Below are positions 1 to 7,368 of a DNA stretch of 64,000 nt, one piece after another (positions within the stretch are counted from its first letter, which is position 1; every line of letters begins with the position of its first letter). The translations under genes and the position numbers were made by a program. The notes below the pieces were generated by a model. That model was given only the letters and a program-made list of their open reading frames with translations. It was not told the origin of the DNA and did no database searches. Source of the DNA: SXXH01 sp041165735 (lineage in GTDB: Bacteria > Planctomycetota > UBA1135 > GCA-002686595); the NCBI GenBank assembly GCA_046341775.1, contig JBKDQQ010000019.1, positions 3,245-67,244 on the forward strand, written 5' to 3'.

Positions 1-759
1 GCGCTCGTCGCGCGTCGAGCCGACCTTGGTCGCGGTGTCGAGCACCAGCGCCTGCACGCGCACCAAGGCGCCGGGCGCGCTCCAAGGCGGCAGGGACAAC
101 GAAGCCACGGCGCGGCCGGATGCGGCGGGGCGCGTCGTCGTGCCGACCAACTCGACTCCATCCGCGCCCACCGCGCGCAGGACCAGTTCCTCGCCTGGCG
201 CCAGCGCGGCGCCCGCCACGACGACGAGCTGCGGTCGGGCGCCTTGCGCGACCACGGCGGGCGCGACGAGGTCGATGATCTGCGCGTCGCCGCGCACGCG
301 CTCCGGCGCGGCGAGCAAGGCGGACTCGACGCCGGCACGCGCCAGTTCGTCGAGGCGCGCCTGGGCCGCCGCCGTGCAAGCGCCATCGCCGATGATCGAC
401 ACCCGCCCGGGGGCCTCCTCCACGAGCGCGAGCGCCGCGTGCAGGTCGCTCCCGGCTTCGCCCCCCTCCGATGCCGCGCGACGCGCGGCCGACGCCAGCG
501 CCGCGGGTTCGATCCGTCGCGCGCCCGCGCCGTAGGCGATGCACTCCAGCGTCGCGCCGTCCGCGCGCGCCTGCGCCTCGGCGCGCTCCAGCGCCTGTCC
601 GACGGCCAGTTCGAATCCGTCGCGACCGAAGGCGCTCGACCGCGACAGATCGACGAGCAGCCAGTGCCGCGGCGCCGCGACGAGGGCGAGCAACGCCTGG
701 CCGAGCGCCGCGACGAGGCACGCGGCCGCGGCGAGGATCCACATTCGTCGCGCGTCCAT
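1..759 (-). CDS. Membrane-anchored VWA/BatA-like protein, 3' end outside window
   Basis: An open frame runs without a stop from an ATG at 759 to the window edge, giving 253 residues with the C-terminus missing. Residues 6-29 form a hydrophobic signal-anchor. A hydrophobic strand ending in DLSRS at about residues 34-41 follows; it resembles the first strand and degenerate MIDAS (normally DxSxS) of von Willebrand A domains in BatA-type proteins. The rest alternates short strands and Ala-rich helices and ends in an Ig-like beta region. The start lies 7 bp after the mnmA stop on the same strand, so co-transcription with mnmA is likely. The VWA assignment is an inference from a short motif; function is unknown. 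Confidence 0.6.
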   Translation of the reverse strand, partial: MDARRMWILAAAACLVAALGQALLALVAAPRHWLLVDLSRSSAFGRDGFELAVGQALERAEAQARADGATLECIAYGAGARRIEPAALASAARRAASEGGEAGSDLHAALALVEEAPGRVSIIGDGACTAAAQARLDELARAGVESALLAAPERVRGDAQIIDLVAPAVVAQGARPQLVVVAGAALAPGEELVLRAVGADGVELVGTTTRPAASGRAVASLSLPPWSAPGALVRVQALVLDTATKVGSTRDER

Positions 760-766
760 GCGGGGC

Positions 767-1891
767 TCAGGCCTCGCGTCGCGCGCGGCGCGTGGAGTCG
801 ATCCAGCCTCCGCCGACCAGTCGATCGCCGATGTAGAAGGCGGCGCCCTGACCGGGCGTCACGGCGAGCTCCGGCTCGTCGAAGGCCACCTCCGGCCGGC
901 CGCGCGTGGACACGACCGCGGCCGCGGGACGCGAGCGGTGGCGATGCTGCACGTGCACGCGCAATTCGCCCGAGGCAGGCTCGTCGAGGCCGATCCAATT
1001 GATGCGGTCGAGGCTGCAGCCATCGACGCCTCCTTCGGCGCGCGTCCCGAGCACGACGCGGCCCTCCTCGGGGCGCAGTTCGACGACGTACAGCGGTTCG
1101 CCGCCGCCGACGCCATGGCCGCGACGCTGGCCGATCGTGTAGTGCTCCGTGCCCGCGTGTCGCCCGAGCACCTTGCCGGAAGTGTCGACCAGCTCGCCGC
1201 CGTGCAGCGGCACGGCATGCTCCTCGAGCAGGAGCCGGTAGTCGTTCTTCGGCACGAAGCAGATCTCCTGGCTGTCCTTCTTTTCGCTGGTGCGCAGCCC
1301 GCGCTCGCGCGCCAGTTGGCGCACCTCGGACTTCCGCAACCCGCCCAGCGGAAGATGCGTGCGCCGCAGGTCGTCCTCCGCGACGGAGAAGAGCTGGTAG
1401 CTCTGGTCCTTGTGCGCGTCGAGGCCGCGCACGAGGTGCACGCGCCCGTCGACCACCTCGAGTCGCGCGTAATGGCCGGTCGCGACGCCCTCCGCGCCGA
1501 GTTCGCGCGCGAACTCGATCAGCTTGCCCATCTTCAAGTCGCGGTTGCAGACCGCGCACGGGTTGGGGGTGCGGCCGCGCGCGTACTCGCGCAGGAAGTA
1601 GCGCACGATCTCGCCGAACTCGCCGGACAGGTCGACCGAATGGAACGGAATGCCGAGCCCGGCCGCGACCATCCGCGCGTCGCGAGCGTCGGACAGGGAG
1701 CAGCAACTCTTCTTGCTCGACTCCTCGGCCGGCACCTTGACGCCGTTCCTCATGTACATGCCGACCAGCTCGCGGCCTTGCGACTGCAGCAGCATGGCGG
1801 CCACCGAACTGTCGACTCCGCCGCTCATGGCGACGACGAGGCGCCCCGGACGAGGGTCTGCGCGCGGCTCGGCGCCCGGGTTGGAGTCCAT
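767..1891 (-). CDS. mnmA: tRNA-specific 2-thiouridylase MnmA
   Basis: This 374-residue protein installs the 2-thio group on wobble uridine 34 of Lys, Glu and Gln tRNAs, using ATP and persulfide sulfur. The PP-loop SGGVDSS is at residues 23-29. The two catalytic cysteines are visible in PCAVCNR (about residue 112) and QEICFVP (about 210). The C-terminal half has the usual beta-barrel motifs, including TIGQRRGHG. Length matches the family. The first 16 residues before the PP-loop strand are Pro/Asp-rich, so a later start is possible. A TAGAAT -10 box lies only 7 bp upstream of the ATG, implying a very short leader. It is divergent from yajC. Confidence 0.95.
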   Translation of the reverse strand: MDSNPGAEPRADPRPGRLVVAMSGGVDSSVAAMLLQSQGRELVGMYMRNGVKVPAEESSKKSCCSLSDARDARMVAAGLGIPFHSVDLSGEFGEIVRYFLREYARGRTPNPCAVCNRDLKMGKLIEFARELGAEGVATGHYARLEVVDGRVHLVRGLDAHKDQSYQLFSVAEDDLRRTHLPLGGLRKSEVRQLARERGLRTSEKKDSQEICFVPKNDYRLLLEEHAVPLHGGELVDTSGKVLGRHAGTEHYTIGQRRGHGVGGGEPLYVVELRPEEGRVVLGTRAEGGVDGCSLDRINWIGLDEPASGELRVHVQHRHRSRPAAAVVSTRGRPEVAFDEPELAVTPGQGAAFYIGDRLVGGGWIDSTRRARREA

Positions 1892-1897
1892 GCGCGC

Positions 1898-1903
1898 ATT
1901 CTA
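1898..1903 (-). promoter_or_regulatory. -10 box of mnmA
   Basis: TAGAAT reads on the minus strand 7 nt before the mnmA ATG, in otherwise GC-rich sequence. A start point about 6 nt downstream would make the mRNA nearly leaderless. No convincing -35 hexamer is seen at 17 bp. Confidence 0.4.
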
Positions 1904-1904
1904 G

Positions 1905-1910
1905 TACCCT
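1905..1910 (+). promoter_or_regulatory. -10 box of yajC
   Basis: TACCCT on the plus strand, about 41 nt before the yajC ATG and back-to-back with the mnmA -10 box. It is inferred from its resemblance to other TAnnnT hexamers upstream of genes in this window. Confidence 0.3.
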
Positions 1911-1951
1911 CTCCCCCCGCTCGGCACTCCCAGCGCCGCGCCCACGACGCC

Positions 1952-2290
1952 ATGCCCAACTTCATCGCCCTGCTCCAGGACGCCGCCGCCCCCGCCGCCC
2001 CCGCCTCGCAACCCGGCGCGCTCGACGCCGTGCTGGGCAGCTTCTTCGTTCCGCTGCTCCTGTGCTTCGGCGTGTTCTACTTCCTCGTCATCCGGCCCGA
2101 GGGCAAGCAGCGCAAGAAGCGCCAGGAGATGCTCGACGCCGTGAAGAAGGGCGACGCCGTGGTCCTGTCCTCCGGCATCCACGGCCACGTCTCCGCCATC
2201 CACGAAGACACCGTCAGCGTCCAGGTCGACGAAGGCGTGCGCCTGAAGGTCTCGCGCAGCGCCATCGCCGAGGTCAAGCCCGCCGCCTGA
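1952..2290 (+). CDS. yajC: Preprotein translocase accessory subunit YajC
   Basis: This 112-residue inner-membrane protein belongs to the SecDF-YajC accessory complex of Sec secretion. A single membrane segment lies at about residues 30-48, followed by the conserved RPEGKQRKKRQEML block and a small soluble domain with the family's GDAVVLSSGIHGHV pattern. The N-terminus is extended by an Ala/Pro-rich stretch, as in other planctomycetes. The ATG was chosen because upstream sequence lacks coding character and overlaps the mnmA promoter. The YraN-like gene follows 29 bp downstream on the same strand. SecD/SecF are not in the window. Confidence 0.92.
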   Translation: MPNFIALLQDAAAPAAPASQPGALDAVLGSFFVPLLLCFGVFYFLVIRPEGKQRKKRQEMLDAVKKGDAVVLSSGIHGHVSAIHEDTVSVQVDEGVRLKVSRSAIAEVKPAA

Positions 2291-2319
2291 GCGACGCGCC
2301 GGCGCAGGCATCCGCGCAC

Positions 2320-2769
2320 ATGGGTGGCGCATCGTGGCTCCGTCGCGCCTGGTCGCGGCTGCTGCGCGGCGATCCGTCGCGCTGGAGCGACGAAGAGCTC
2401 GGACGCGCCGGCGAACGCGCGGCCGCGCGGCTGCTGCGCGGCGACGGCGAGGTGCTGCTCGCGGCGCGCTTCGCCTCGTCGTGCGCCGAGATAGACCTGC
2501 TCAGCCGCGACCGGCGCGGACGCCTGTGGCTGCACGAGGTGAAGACGACGCGCGAGCCGCCGGCGCCGGCCGGTTCCGGTCCCCGCGCGCCAAGCTCGCT
2601 CGCGGGGCGCGTCGGGCCCGCGCAGAGGAAGCGCCTCGAACGGGCGCGAAGCGCTCTCGCCGCCGCCCGGCGCGAGGAAGTCGGAATCAAGCTGTGGAGC
2701 GTGCGCGTCGACCCGTCGGGAAACTTCTTCGCCGTCCACGAAGACCTCACGCCCCCGCGGGGCGCATGA
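2320..2769 (+). CDS. YraN/UPF0102 family nuclease-fold protein
   Basis: The 149-residue product has the UPF0102 (YraN) pattern: GERAAARLL near residue 31, then AEIDLLSRD and LWLHEVKTT. These carry the E, D and ExK residues of a restriction-endonuclease-like (PD-(D/E)XK) core. The central loop is longer than usual and rich in Pro/Gly. The biochemical role of the family is unproven; nuclease activity is inferred from the fold. It starts 29 bp after yajC and is probably in the same transcript. Confidence 0.8.
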   Translation: MGGASWLRRAWSRLLRGDPSRWSDEELGRAGERAAARLLRGDGEVLLAARFASSCAEIDLLSRDRRGRLWLHEVKTTREPPAPAGSGPRAPSSLAGRVGPAQRKRLERARSALAAARREEVGIKLWSVRVDPSGNFFAVHEDLTPPRGA

Positions 2770-2819
2770 CCTGGCGTCCATGGGCTAAGTCCCCGAGGGG
2801 CCGCCATCCGAAAGATGGC

Positions 2820-2825
2820 TACACT
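2820..2825 (+). promoter_or_regulatory. -10 box of the sugar transferase gene
   Basis: TACACT, 32 nt before the ATG at 2858, in a GC-rich spacer. It is identical to the hexamer before the genes at 4420 and (reverse strand) 34397. Confidence 0.35.
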
Positions 2826-2857
2826 CCCCCGCCGACGCCCAACCCGTCGGCGGCCCC

Positions 2858-4378
2858 ATGCTGCGCGTCATCCGACACTACCTGCCGCTGCGCAAGGCGC
2901 TGCTGATCGCCTCCGAGACGATCATGCTGACGGCGGTCATCCACGCCTGGATGAGCGCCCATCTGTGGCACCCCGACCCCGAGGTGGAGGCGCGGCTCTT
3001 CGGGTTGATCCCGGCCATGACGGCCGAGGACGCGCTCTGGCGCTGCCTCTACTCGTCGTTCCTGCTGTCGGTGCTGGCCCAACTCGCCATCAGCTTCAAC
3101 GAGCTCTACGACGTGCGCATCTCGGGCTCGCGCTACGACCGCGCCTCGCGCTTCGTGGAGTCCGCCGGCTCGGCGCTGTTCCTGTCGCTCCTGATGGTGG
3201 TGCTGATGGACACCTGGCACCTCGACAAGGTGCTGGACTTCCCGCCGCTCACCTTGACGCAGCGCGTGCAGTCGCTGGTGTTCGCGCTGCTGACGGGCTT
3301 CGTGCTGCTCTACGCCTGGCGCTCGCTGTTCCACGCGCTGCTGCGGCAGGAACGCTTCGCGCAGCGCCTGCTCGTGCTGGGCGCGGGCGAGGCCGCGCAC
3401 ACGTTGGCGCGCGAAGTGCTCGAACGCCCCGACGCCGGCTACGCGCTCGTGGGCATGCTGCCGGGGACTGGCGGCGCGCGGGAGTCGTCGCCCGGCCTCC
3501 TGCCGGCGGTGGACCGCGGCGCCACGCGCGACTTCGTGCTGCCCGACCTCGCCTCCCGCGCACGCCCGACGACGCTCTCGCGCCTGGTCGAGGACCAGCA
3601 GGTCGACGTCGTGGCGGTGGCGCTCGAGGACCGGCGCAGCAGCCTGCCCACCGACGAGCTGCTCGCCTGCCGCATCGCGGGCGTGCACGTGGTCGAGCAG
3701 GAGTCGCTCTACGAGCTGATCACGGGCAAGATCGCCGTGCAGGCCCTGCGACCGAGCTACCTGATCTTCGGCGAGGGCTTCGAGCGCCATGCGTTCTCGC
3801 GACTCGCCAAGCGCGTGCTCGACATCGCGGCGGCGATCCTGCTGCTGCTGGTCGCCTGGCCCTTCATGATCGCCACCGCCATCGCCGTGGCGCTCGATTC
3901 GAAGGGCCCGGTGATCTTCGCGCAGGAGCGCGTCGGCAAGGACGGCCGCAAGTTCACGCTGATGAAGTTCCGCTCGATGCGCGTCGACGCGGAGAAGCTC
4001 ACCGGCCCCGTGTGGGCCGTGGCCGACGATCCGCGCATCACCAAGGTCGGCCGCTTCATCCGCAAGACGCGCCTCGACGAGCTGCCGCAGCTCTTCAACG
4101 TGCTGGCGGGATCCATGTCGCTGGTCGGTCCGCGTCCCGAGCGCGAGGTGTTCGTCGAGGAGCTCGCGGGCAAGATCCCGTACTACCGGCAGCGCCACAT
4201 CGTGAAGCCGGGCCTGACCGGATGGGCGCAGATCAACTACCGCTACGGCTCGACCTTCGAGGACTCGGTGCAGAAGCTGCAGTACGACATCTTCTACATC
4301 AAGAACCAGAGCCTGCTGTTCGACCTCTCGATCCTGTTCAACACGATCAAGACCGTGCTGCTGCGCAAGGGAACTTGA
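2858..4378 (+). CDS. Polyprenyl-phosphate sugar-1-phosphate transferase (exopolysaccharide initiation)
   Basis: This 506-residue membrane enzyme transfers a sugar-1-phosphate from UDP-sugar to undecaprenyl phosphate, the first step of exopolysaccharide assembly. The N-terminal half has four to five hydrophobic segments and a CoA-binding-like Rossmann region (LVLGAGEAAHTLARE, about residue 170). The C-terminal 200 residues are the catalytic bacterial sugar transferase domain, with RVLDIAAA, a membrane hairpin, KFRSMRVDAE, DELPQLFNVL, SLVGPRPER and PGLTGWAQINYRYG. The architecture matches the PEP-CTERM/EpsH-associated EpsB-like subgroup. No other polysaccharide gene is adjacent, so the sugar is not predictable. 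Confidence 0.9.
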   Translation: MLRVIRHYLPLRKALLIASETIMLTAVIHAWMSAHLWHPDPEVEARLFGLIPAMTAEDALWRCLYSSFLLSVLAQLAISFNELYDVRISGSRYDRASRFVESAGSALFLSLLMVVLMDTWHLDKVLDFPPLTLTQRVQSLVFALLTGFVLLYAWRSLFHALLRQERFAQRLLVLGAGEAAHTLAREVLERPDAGYALVGMLPGTGGARESSPGLLPAVDRGATRDFVLPDLASRARPTTLSRLVEDQQVDVVAVALEDRRSSLPTDELLACRIAGVHVVEQESLYELITGKIAVQALRPSYLIFGEGFERHAFSRLAKRVLDIAAAILLLLVAWPFMIATAIAVALDSKGPVIFAQERVGKDGRKFTLMKFRSMRVDAEKLTGPVWAVADDPRITKVGRFIRKTRLDELPQLFNVLAGSMSLVGPRPEREVFVEELAGKIPYYRQRHIVKPGLTGWAQINYRYGSTFEDSVQKLQYDIFYIKNQSLLFDLSILFNTIKTVLLRKGT

Positions 4379-4405
4379 CGCCCGGCGCGATTCGGCGCCT
4401 TCGCA

Positions 4406-4411
4406 TACACT
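4406..4411 (+). promoter_or_regulatory. -10 box of the TIGR03790 gene
   Basis: TACACT ends 8 nt before the ATG at 4420, so the transcript would start at or next to the start codon (leaderless). Confidence 0.4.
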
Positions 4412-4419
4412 CCGGGGGC

Positions 4420-6783
4420 ATGCGCCCCCTCCTGCACGCGGCCTGCGCCGCACTGCTGTCCGCCGGACTGCACGCCAACGGCGTCGGACCCGAGACGTCG
4501 ATCCTCGTCGTCGATCCGCGCGACCCCGACAGCCTGCGCGTGGCCAACCACTACGTCGCCATGCGCGGCCTGCCGCCGAGCGCCGTGCTGCACGCGCCAC
4601 CGGTCGCCGCCAGCGCCGGCGAATTCTGGGCCGCCCACCGGCGCGGCCTCGAAGGCGAACTGGCGCGGCGCGGCACCGAGGCGCAGACGAGCCTCGTGAT
4701 CCTGTCGGCGCATCCGCGCTTCCAATCGTCCGCCGCCGGCCTCGTGGCGGACGCTTGCTTCCCGGTGGGACGCTTCAGCTCCATCGCGCCGTACATGTTG
4801 TCGCGCGCGTTTCCGGCGGGCGCCCCGGCCGGAGCGAGCTCGCAGCTCCCGAACGCCTACTACACGACCGGCAACGCACCGCTCGCCTTCGATGCGCGCC
4901 TGCGCTGGAGCGGTGGCGTGCCGGTGGCGAGCGGAGGCGCGCGCTACCTCCTGTGCGCGCAGCTCGGGCAGGTCGGACCCTTGGGCAACACCGTCGAGGA
5001 GATCCTCTCGATGCTGGCGCGTTCGGTCGCCGCCGACGCGACCTTCCCCGCGGGCGACTTCCACTTCTGCCAGACGACCGACCTCGCGCGCAGCGGACCG
5101 CGCCACGACTTCTATCCGTCGGTGGCCGGCTTCCTCAACTCCATCGGCTCTCCCGCGCAGCACATCCAAGCCAACCTCCCGCCGGCGGGCGCGGTGTGCA
5201 CGGGCGTCATGACCGGCCTCGCCGATCCAGCCATCGACGCGACGCCCTTCGTGCTCGCGCCGGGCGCCTTCGCCGACCACCTCACTTCGTACGCGGGCAC
5301 CTTGGACAACGGCGCGCAGGTCAAGATGACGCGCTGGATCGCCAAGGGCGCGGCGGGCACGAGCGGCACGGTCGAGGAGCCGTGCAACTACCCGGGCAAG
5401 TTCCCGCGCGCCAACCTGCATGCGCTCTACGCGCAAGGGTTGACGCTCGGCGAAGCGTGGTTCCGCAGCCTGGGCTTCGCGCCGTTCCAGGTGCTCTTCG
5501 TCGGCGATCCATTGTGCCGCCCCTTCGGCGCTCCGCCGCAGGTCGTGCTTTCGGCCCCCTCCGTCGCATCCGGCACCATCGCCGTGCTGGCCCAGGCCTC
5601 GAGTCCGGTGCCGGGCACGAGCATCGTCTCGCGCGAGTTCCACGTCGATGGCGTGCTGCTCGCCGAGAAGGCGGCGGGCGACTTCGCGCTCGACACGACG
5701 AGCCTCGACGATGGTTGGCACGAGCTGCGCGTCGTGGCGCGCGACTCCAGCCCCGCCAAGGTCGCGGGACGAGCCGTGCAATCGATCGTCGTCTCCAACC
5801 ATGGTCGCTCGGCCACGCTCGCGGCCACCGTCGCGAGCGGCGGACTGCGCACGCGCTTCGACCTGTCGGTGGCCACCGTCGGCGGAGTCGCGAACTGGAT
5901 CGAGGTGCGCCACAACGGACGCGTGGTCGCTTCGGGCGACGGCTCGACGCCGCTCGCCGTGCATGGCCGCATGCTCGGCGCCGGCCCCGTGCGCCTCGTG
6001 GCCCATGTGCAGCACGCCGACGGGCGCCGCTGCGTCTCGAGTCCGCTCGAGTTGCACGTGGACGACACCGACGCGGGCGGCGCGGGTGCGCAACCGCTCG
6101 CCTACGAGCTGCGTCGACGCCTGCGAGCGGACGCTGCGGCGTGGATCGAACTCCCCTACACGAGCGACGGCCCGCTGGCGCAGCATTCGGCCGTCGTCGT
6201 CTCCAACCCCGCGCAAGCGAGCGTGCAACTCTTCGACGGCCTCAATGCGGCGCTCCTCATCCCTTCCGCGGGTGCGGCCGGGACGGACTCATTCGACTTC
6301 CGCATCGATGGTCCCGTCGGTTCCAGCGCCATCCGGCGCGTGCATCTCGAGTGGACCGCCGCCACGACGTGTCCGCAGCCGGAGCCCTACTGCGTGGCCG
6401 CTCCCGGCTCGCACGGCCTCGCCGCGACCATGGGTTGGAACGGATCGACGAGCATCGCCGCCAACGCATTCGAGCTTGCTTGCTACGACCTGCCCGCGGG
6501 CGCGAACGGCTTGTTCTTCCTCGGCACGCAAGCCGCGCAAGCGCCTTTCGGCAACGGCACGCGCTGCGTGGCGGGCCTCGTCGCGCGCACGGGCGTGCAG
6601 TCCGCCTCGGTCTTCGGCGAAGTCGCGCGACGCATCGACTTCGGCGCGGCGCCTTGGAACGCAGGCGCCACGGCGCTGCGCGCCGGATCCACCTGGCACG
6701 CGCAGTTCTGGTACCGCAACGCCGCCGCGGGCGGCGCGGGATTCAACCTCTCGAACGGCCTGCGGGTGGTGTTCTGCCCCTGA
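4420..6783 (+). CDS. TIGR03790 family secreted protein with Ig-like repeats and Cys-rich C-terminal domain
   Basis: The 787-residue product starts with a signal peptide (about residues 1-21). Near residue 27 it has the TIGR03790 signature of a hydrophobic strand followed by DPDSLRVANHYVAMRGLPPSA. The family is conserved but of unknown function. The middle (about 380-550) looks like bacterial Ig-like domains (FHVDGVLLAEKA, DTTSLDDGWHELRVVARD). The last about 140 residues form a separate domain starting at PEPYCVAAPGSHG and ending NLSNGLRVVFCP, with conserved cysteines; this tail recurs on secreted proteins of the Pla86/Poly30-type planctomycetes. It probably acts at the cell surface. It follows the sugar transferase by 41 bp but has its own -10 box. 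Confidence 0.78.
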   Translation: MRPLLHAACAALLSAGLHANGVGPETSILVVDPRDPDSLRVANHYVAMRGLPPSAVLHAPPVAASAGEFWAAHRRGLEGELARRGTEAQTSLVILSAHPRFQSSAAGLVADACFPVGRFSSIAPYMLSRAFPAGAPAGASSQLPNAYYTTGNAPLAFDARLRWSGGVPVASGGARYLLCAQLGQVGPLGNTVEEILSMLARSVAADATFPAGDFHFCQTTDLARSGPRHDFYPSVAGFLNSIGSPAQHIQANLPPAGAVCTGVMTGLADPAIDATPFVLAPGAFADHLTSYAGTLDNGAQVKMTRWIAKGAAGTSGTVEEPCNYPGKFPRANLHALYAQGLTLGEAWFRSLGFAPFQVLFVGDPLCRPFGAPPQVVLSAPSVASGTIAVLAQASSPVPGTSIVSREFHVDGVLLAEKAAGDFALDTTSLDDGWHELRVVARDSSPAKVAGRAVQSIVVSNHGRSATLAATVASGGLRTRFDLSVATVGGVANWIEVRHNGRVVASGDGSTPLAVHGRMLGAGPVRLVAHVQHADGRRCVSSPLELHVDDTDAGGAGAQPLAYELRRRLRADAAAWIELPYTSDGPLAQHSAVVVSNPAQASVQLFDGLNAALLIPSAGAAGTDSFDFRIDGPVGSSAIRRVHLEWTAATTCPQPEPYCVAAPGSHGLAATMGWNGSTSIAANAFELACYDLPAGANGLFFLGTQAAQAPFGNGTRCVAGLVARTGVQSASVFGEVARRIDFGAAPWNAGATALRAGSTWHAQFWYRNAAAGGAGFNLSNGLRVVFCP

Positions 6784-6858
6784 GGCGTCCAGTCGCGAGG
6801 TTGCCGCGGTGCATCCGCCCGGGCGCAGGACTCGTCGGGCGCAGGTCTCCTCCGGCTC

Positions 6859-6922
6859 AGTATCAGTCGCGAGCAGTATCAGTCGCGAGCAGTATCGGTC
6901 GCGAGCAGTATCGGTCGGGCGC
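6859..6922. repeat. Four tandem 16-bp repeats between convergent genes
   Basis: Units of AGTATCAGTCGCGAGC begin at 6859, 6875, 6891 and 6907. Units 1 and 2 are identical, unit 3 has A-to-G at position 7, and unit 4 also carries GGGCGC at its end. It lies between the stop of the TIGR03790 gene (6783) and the stop of the leftward gene at 6932. The remaining 75 bp after 6783 are GC-rich with two copies of GTCGGGCGCA-like sequence. Confidence 0.9.
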
Positions 6923-6931
6923 AACAGCGCC

Positions 6932-7288
6932 TCAGGCGCGAAGCGCGGCGCGGCGCCAGCGCTCCTGCGAATCCCGCGCGGCGTTCCACGCGAGGATCGA
7001 GGCGACGGTCGCCGTCGCGACGAAGGTCACGAAGGCGGTCAGGAAGCCGATCAGCACGAACATCAAGAGGATGTTGACCGCTTGGAGCAACCAGTAGCCG
7101 AGCATGATCACGAGGCCTTGGCCGACTCGGCCCGCGTAGATGCTCCCGAGGCCCCAGACTTGGAAGGCGATGCCCGGCAGGAGTTCGAGCACGAGCGCGA
7201 TGCCGGGGTCCTTCGGCGACTCGAGCGGCGCCGACTCGGTCGGCGATGCGCCGCGCGCGGGACTCGGGGTGTCGATGTAGGCGGTCAT
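6932..7288 (-). CDS. Small membrane protein, TM2-like
   Basis: 118 residues. The first 25 are Pro/Ser-rich and cytosolic. Residues about 30-100 contain two to three hydrophobic segments with a GLGSIYAGRVGQG turn, which recalls the Gly-rich hairpin of TM2-domain proteins. A basic tail (RWRRAALRA) follows. Such proteins have no defined function. The ATG at 7288 is 80 bp after the mnmG stop on the same strand, so read-through transcription is possible. It faces the tandem repeats at its 3' end. Confidence 0.72.
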   Translation of the reverse strand: MTAYIDTPSPARGASPTESAPLESPKDPGIALVLELLPGIAFQVWGLGSIYAGRVGQGLVIMLGYWLLQAVNILLMFVLIGFLTAFVTFVATATVASILAWNAARDSQERWRRAALRA

Positions 7289-7368
7289 GGAAGTCCTCGG
7301 GTACGCGCGAACCGGCGTGGCATTCGCGCAATTCGGCTGCGCGTCCGCGGCGCGCGGCGTCCGGATCG

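Noticed and set aside
490..520. tRNA T-arm-like sequence GGTTCGATCC
   Set aside because: It lies inside the partial VWA-like gene and no acceptor or anticodon stem surrounds it. No tRNA gene was found in the window.
26..1002. Plus-strand frames at the left edge
   Set aside because: Opposite the partial VWA-like gene and mnmA, with Ser/Arg/Ala-rich low-complexity products.
6859..6922. CRISPR array
   Set aside because: The units are directly adjacent with no spacers and no cas genes are present.
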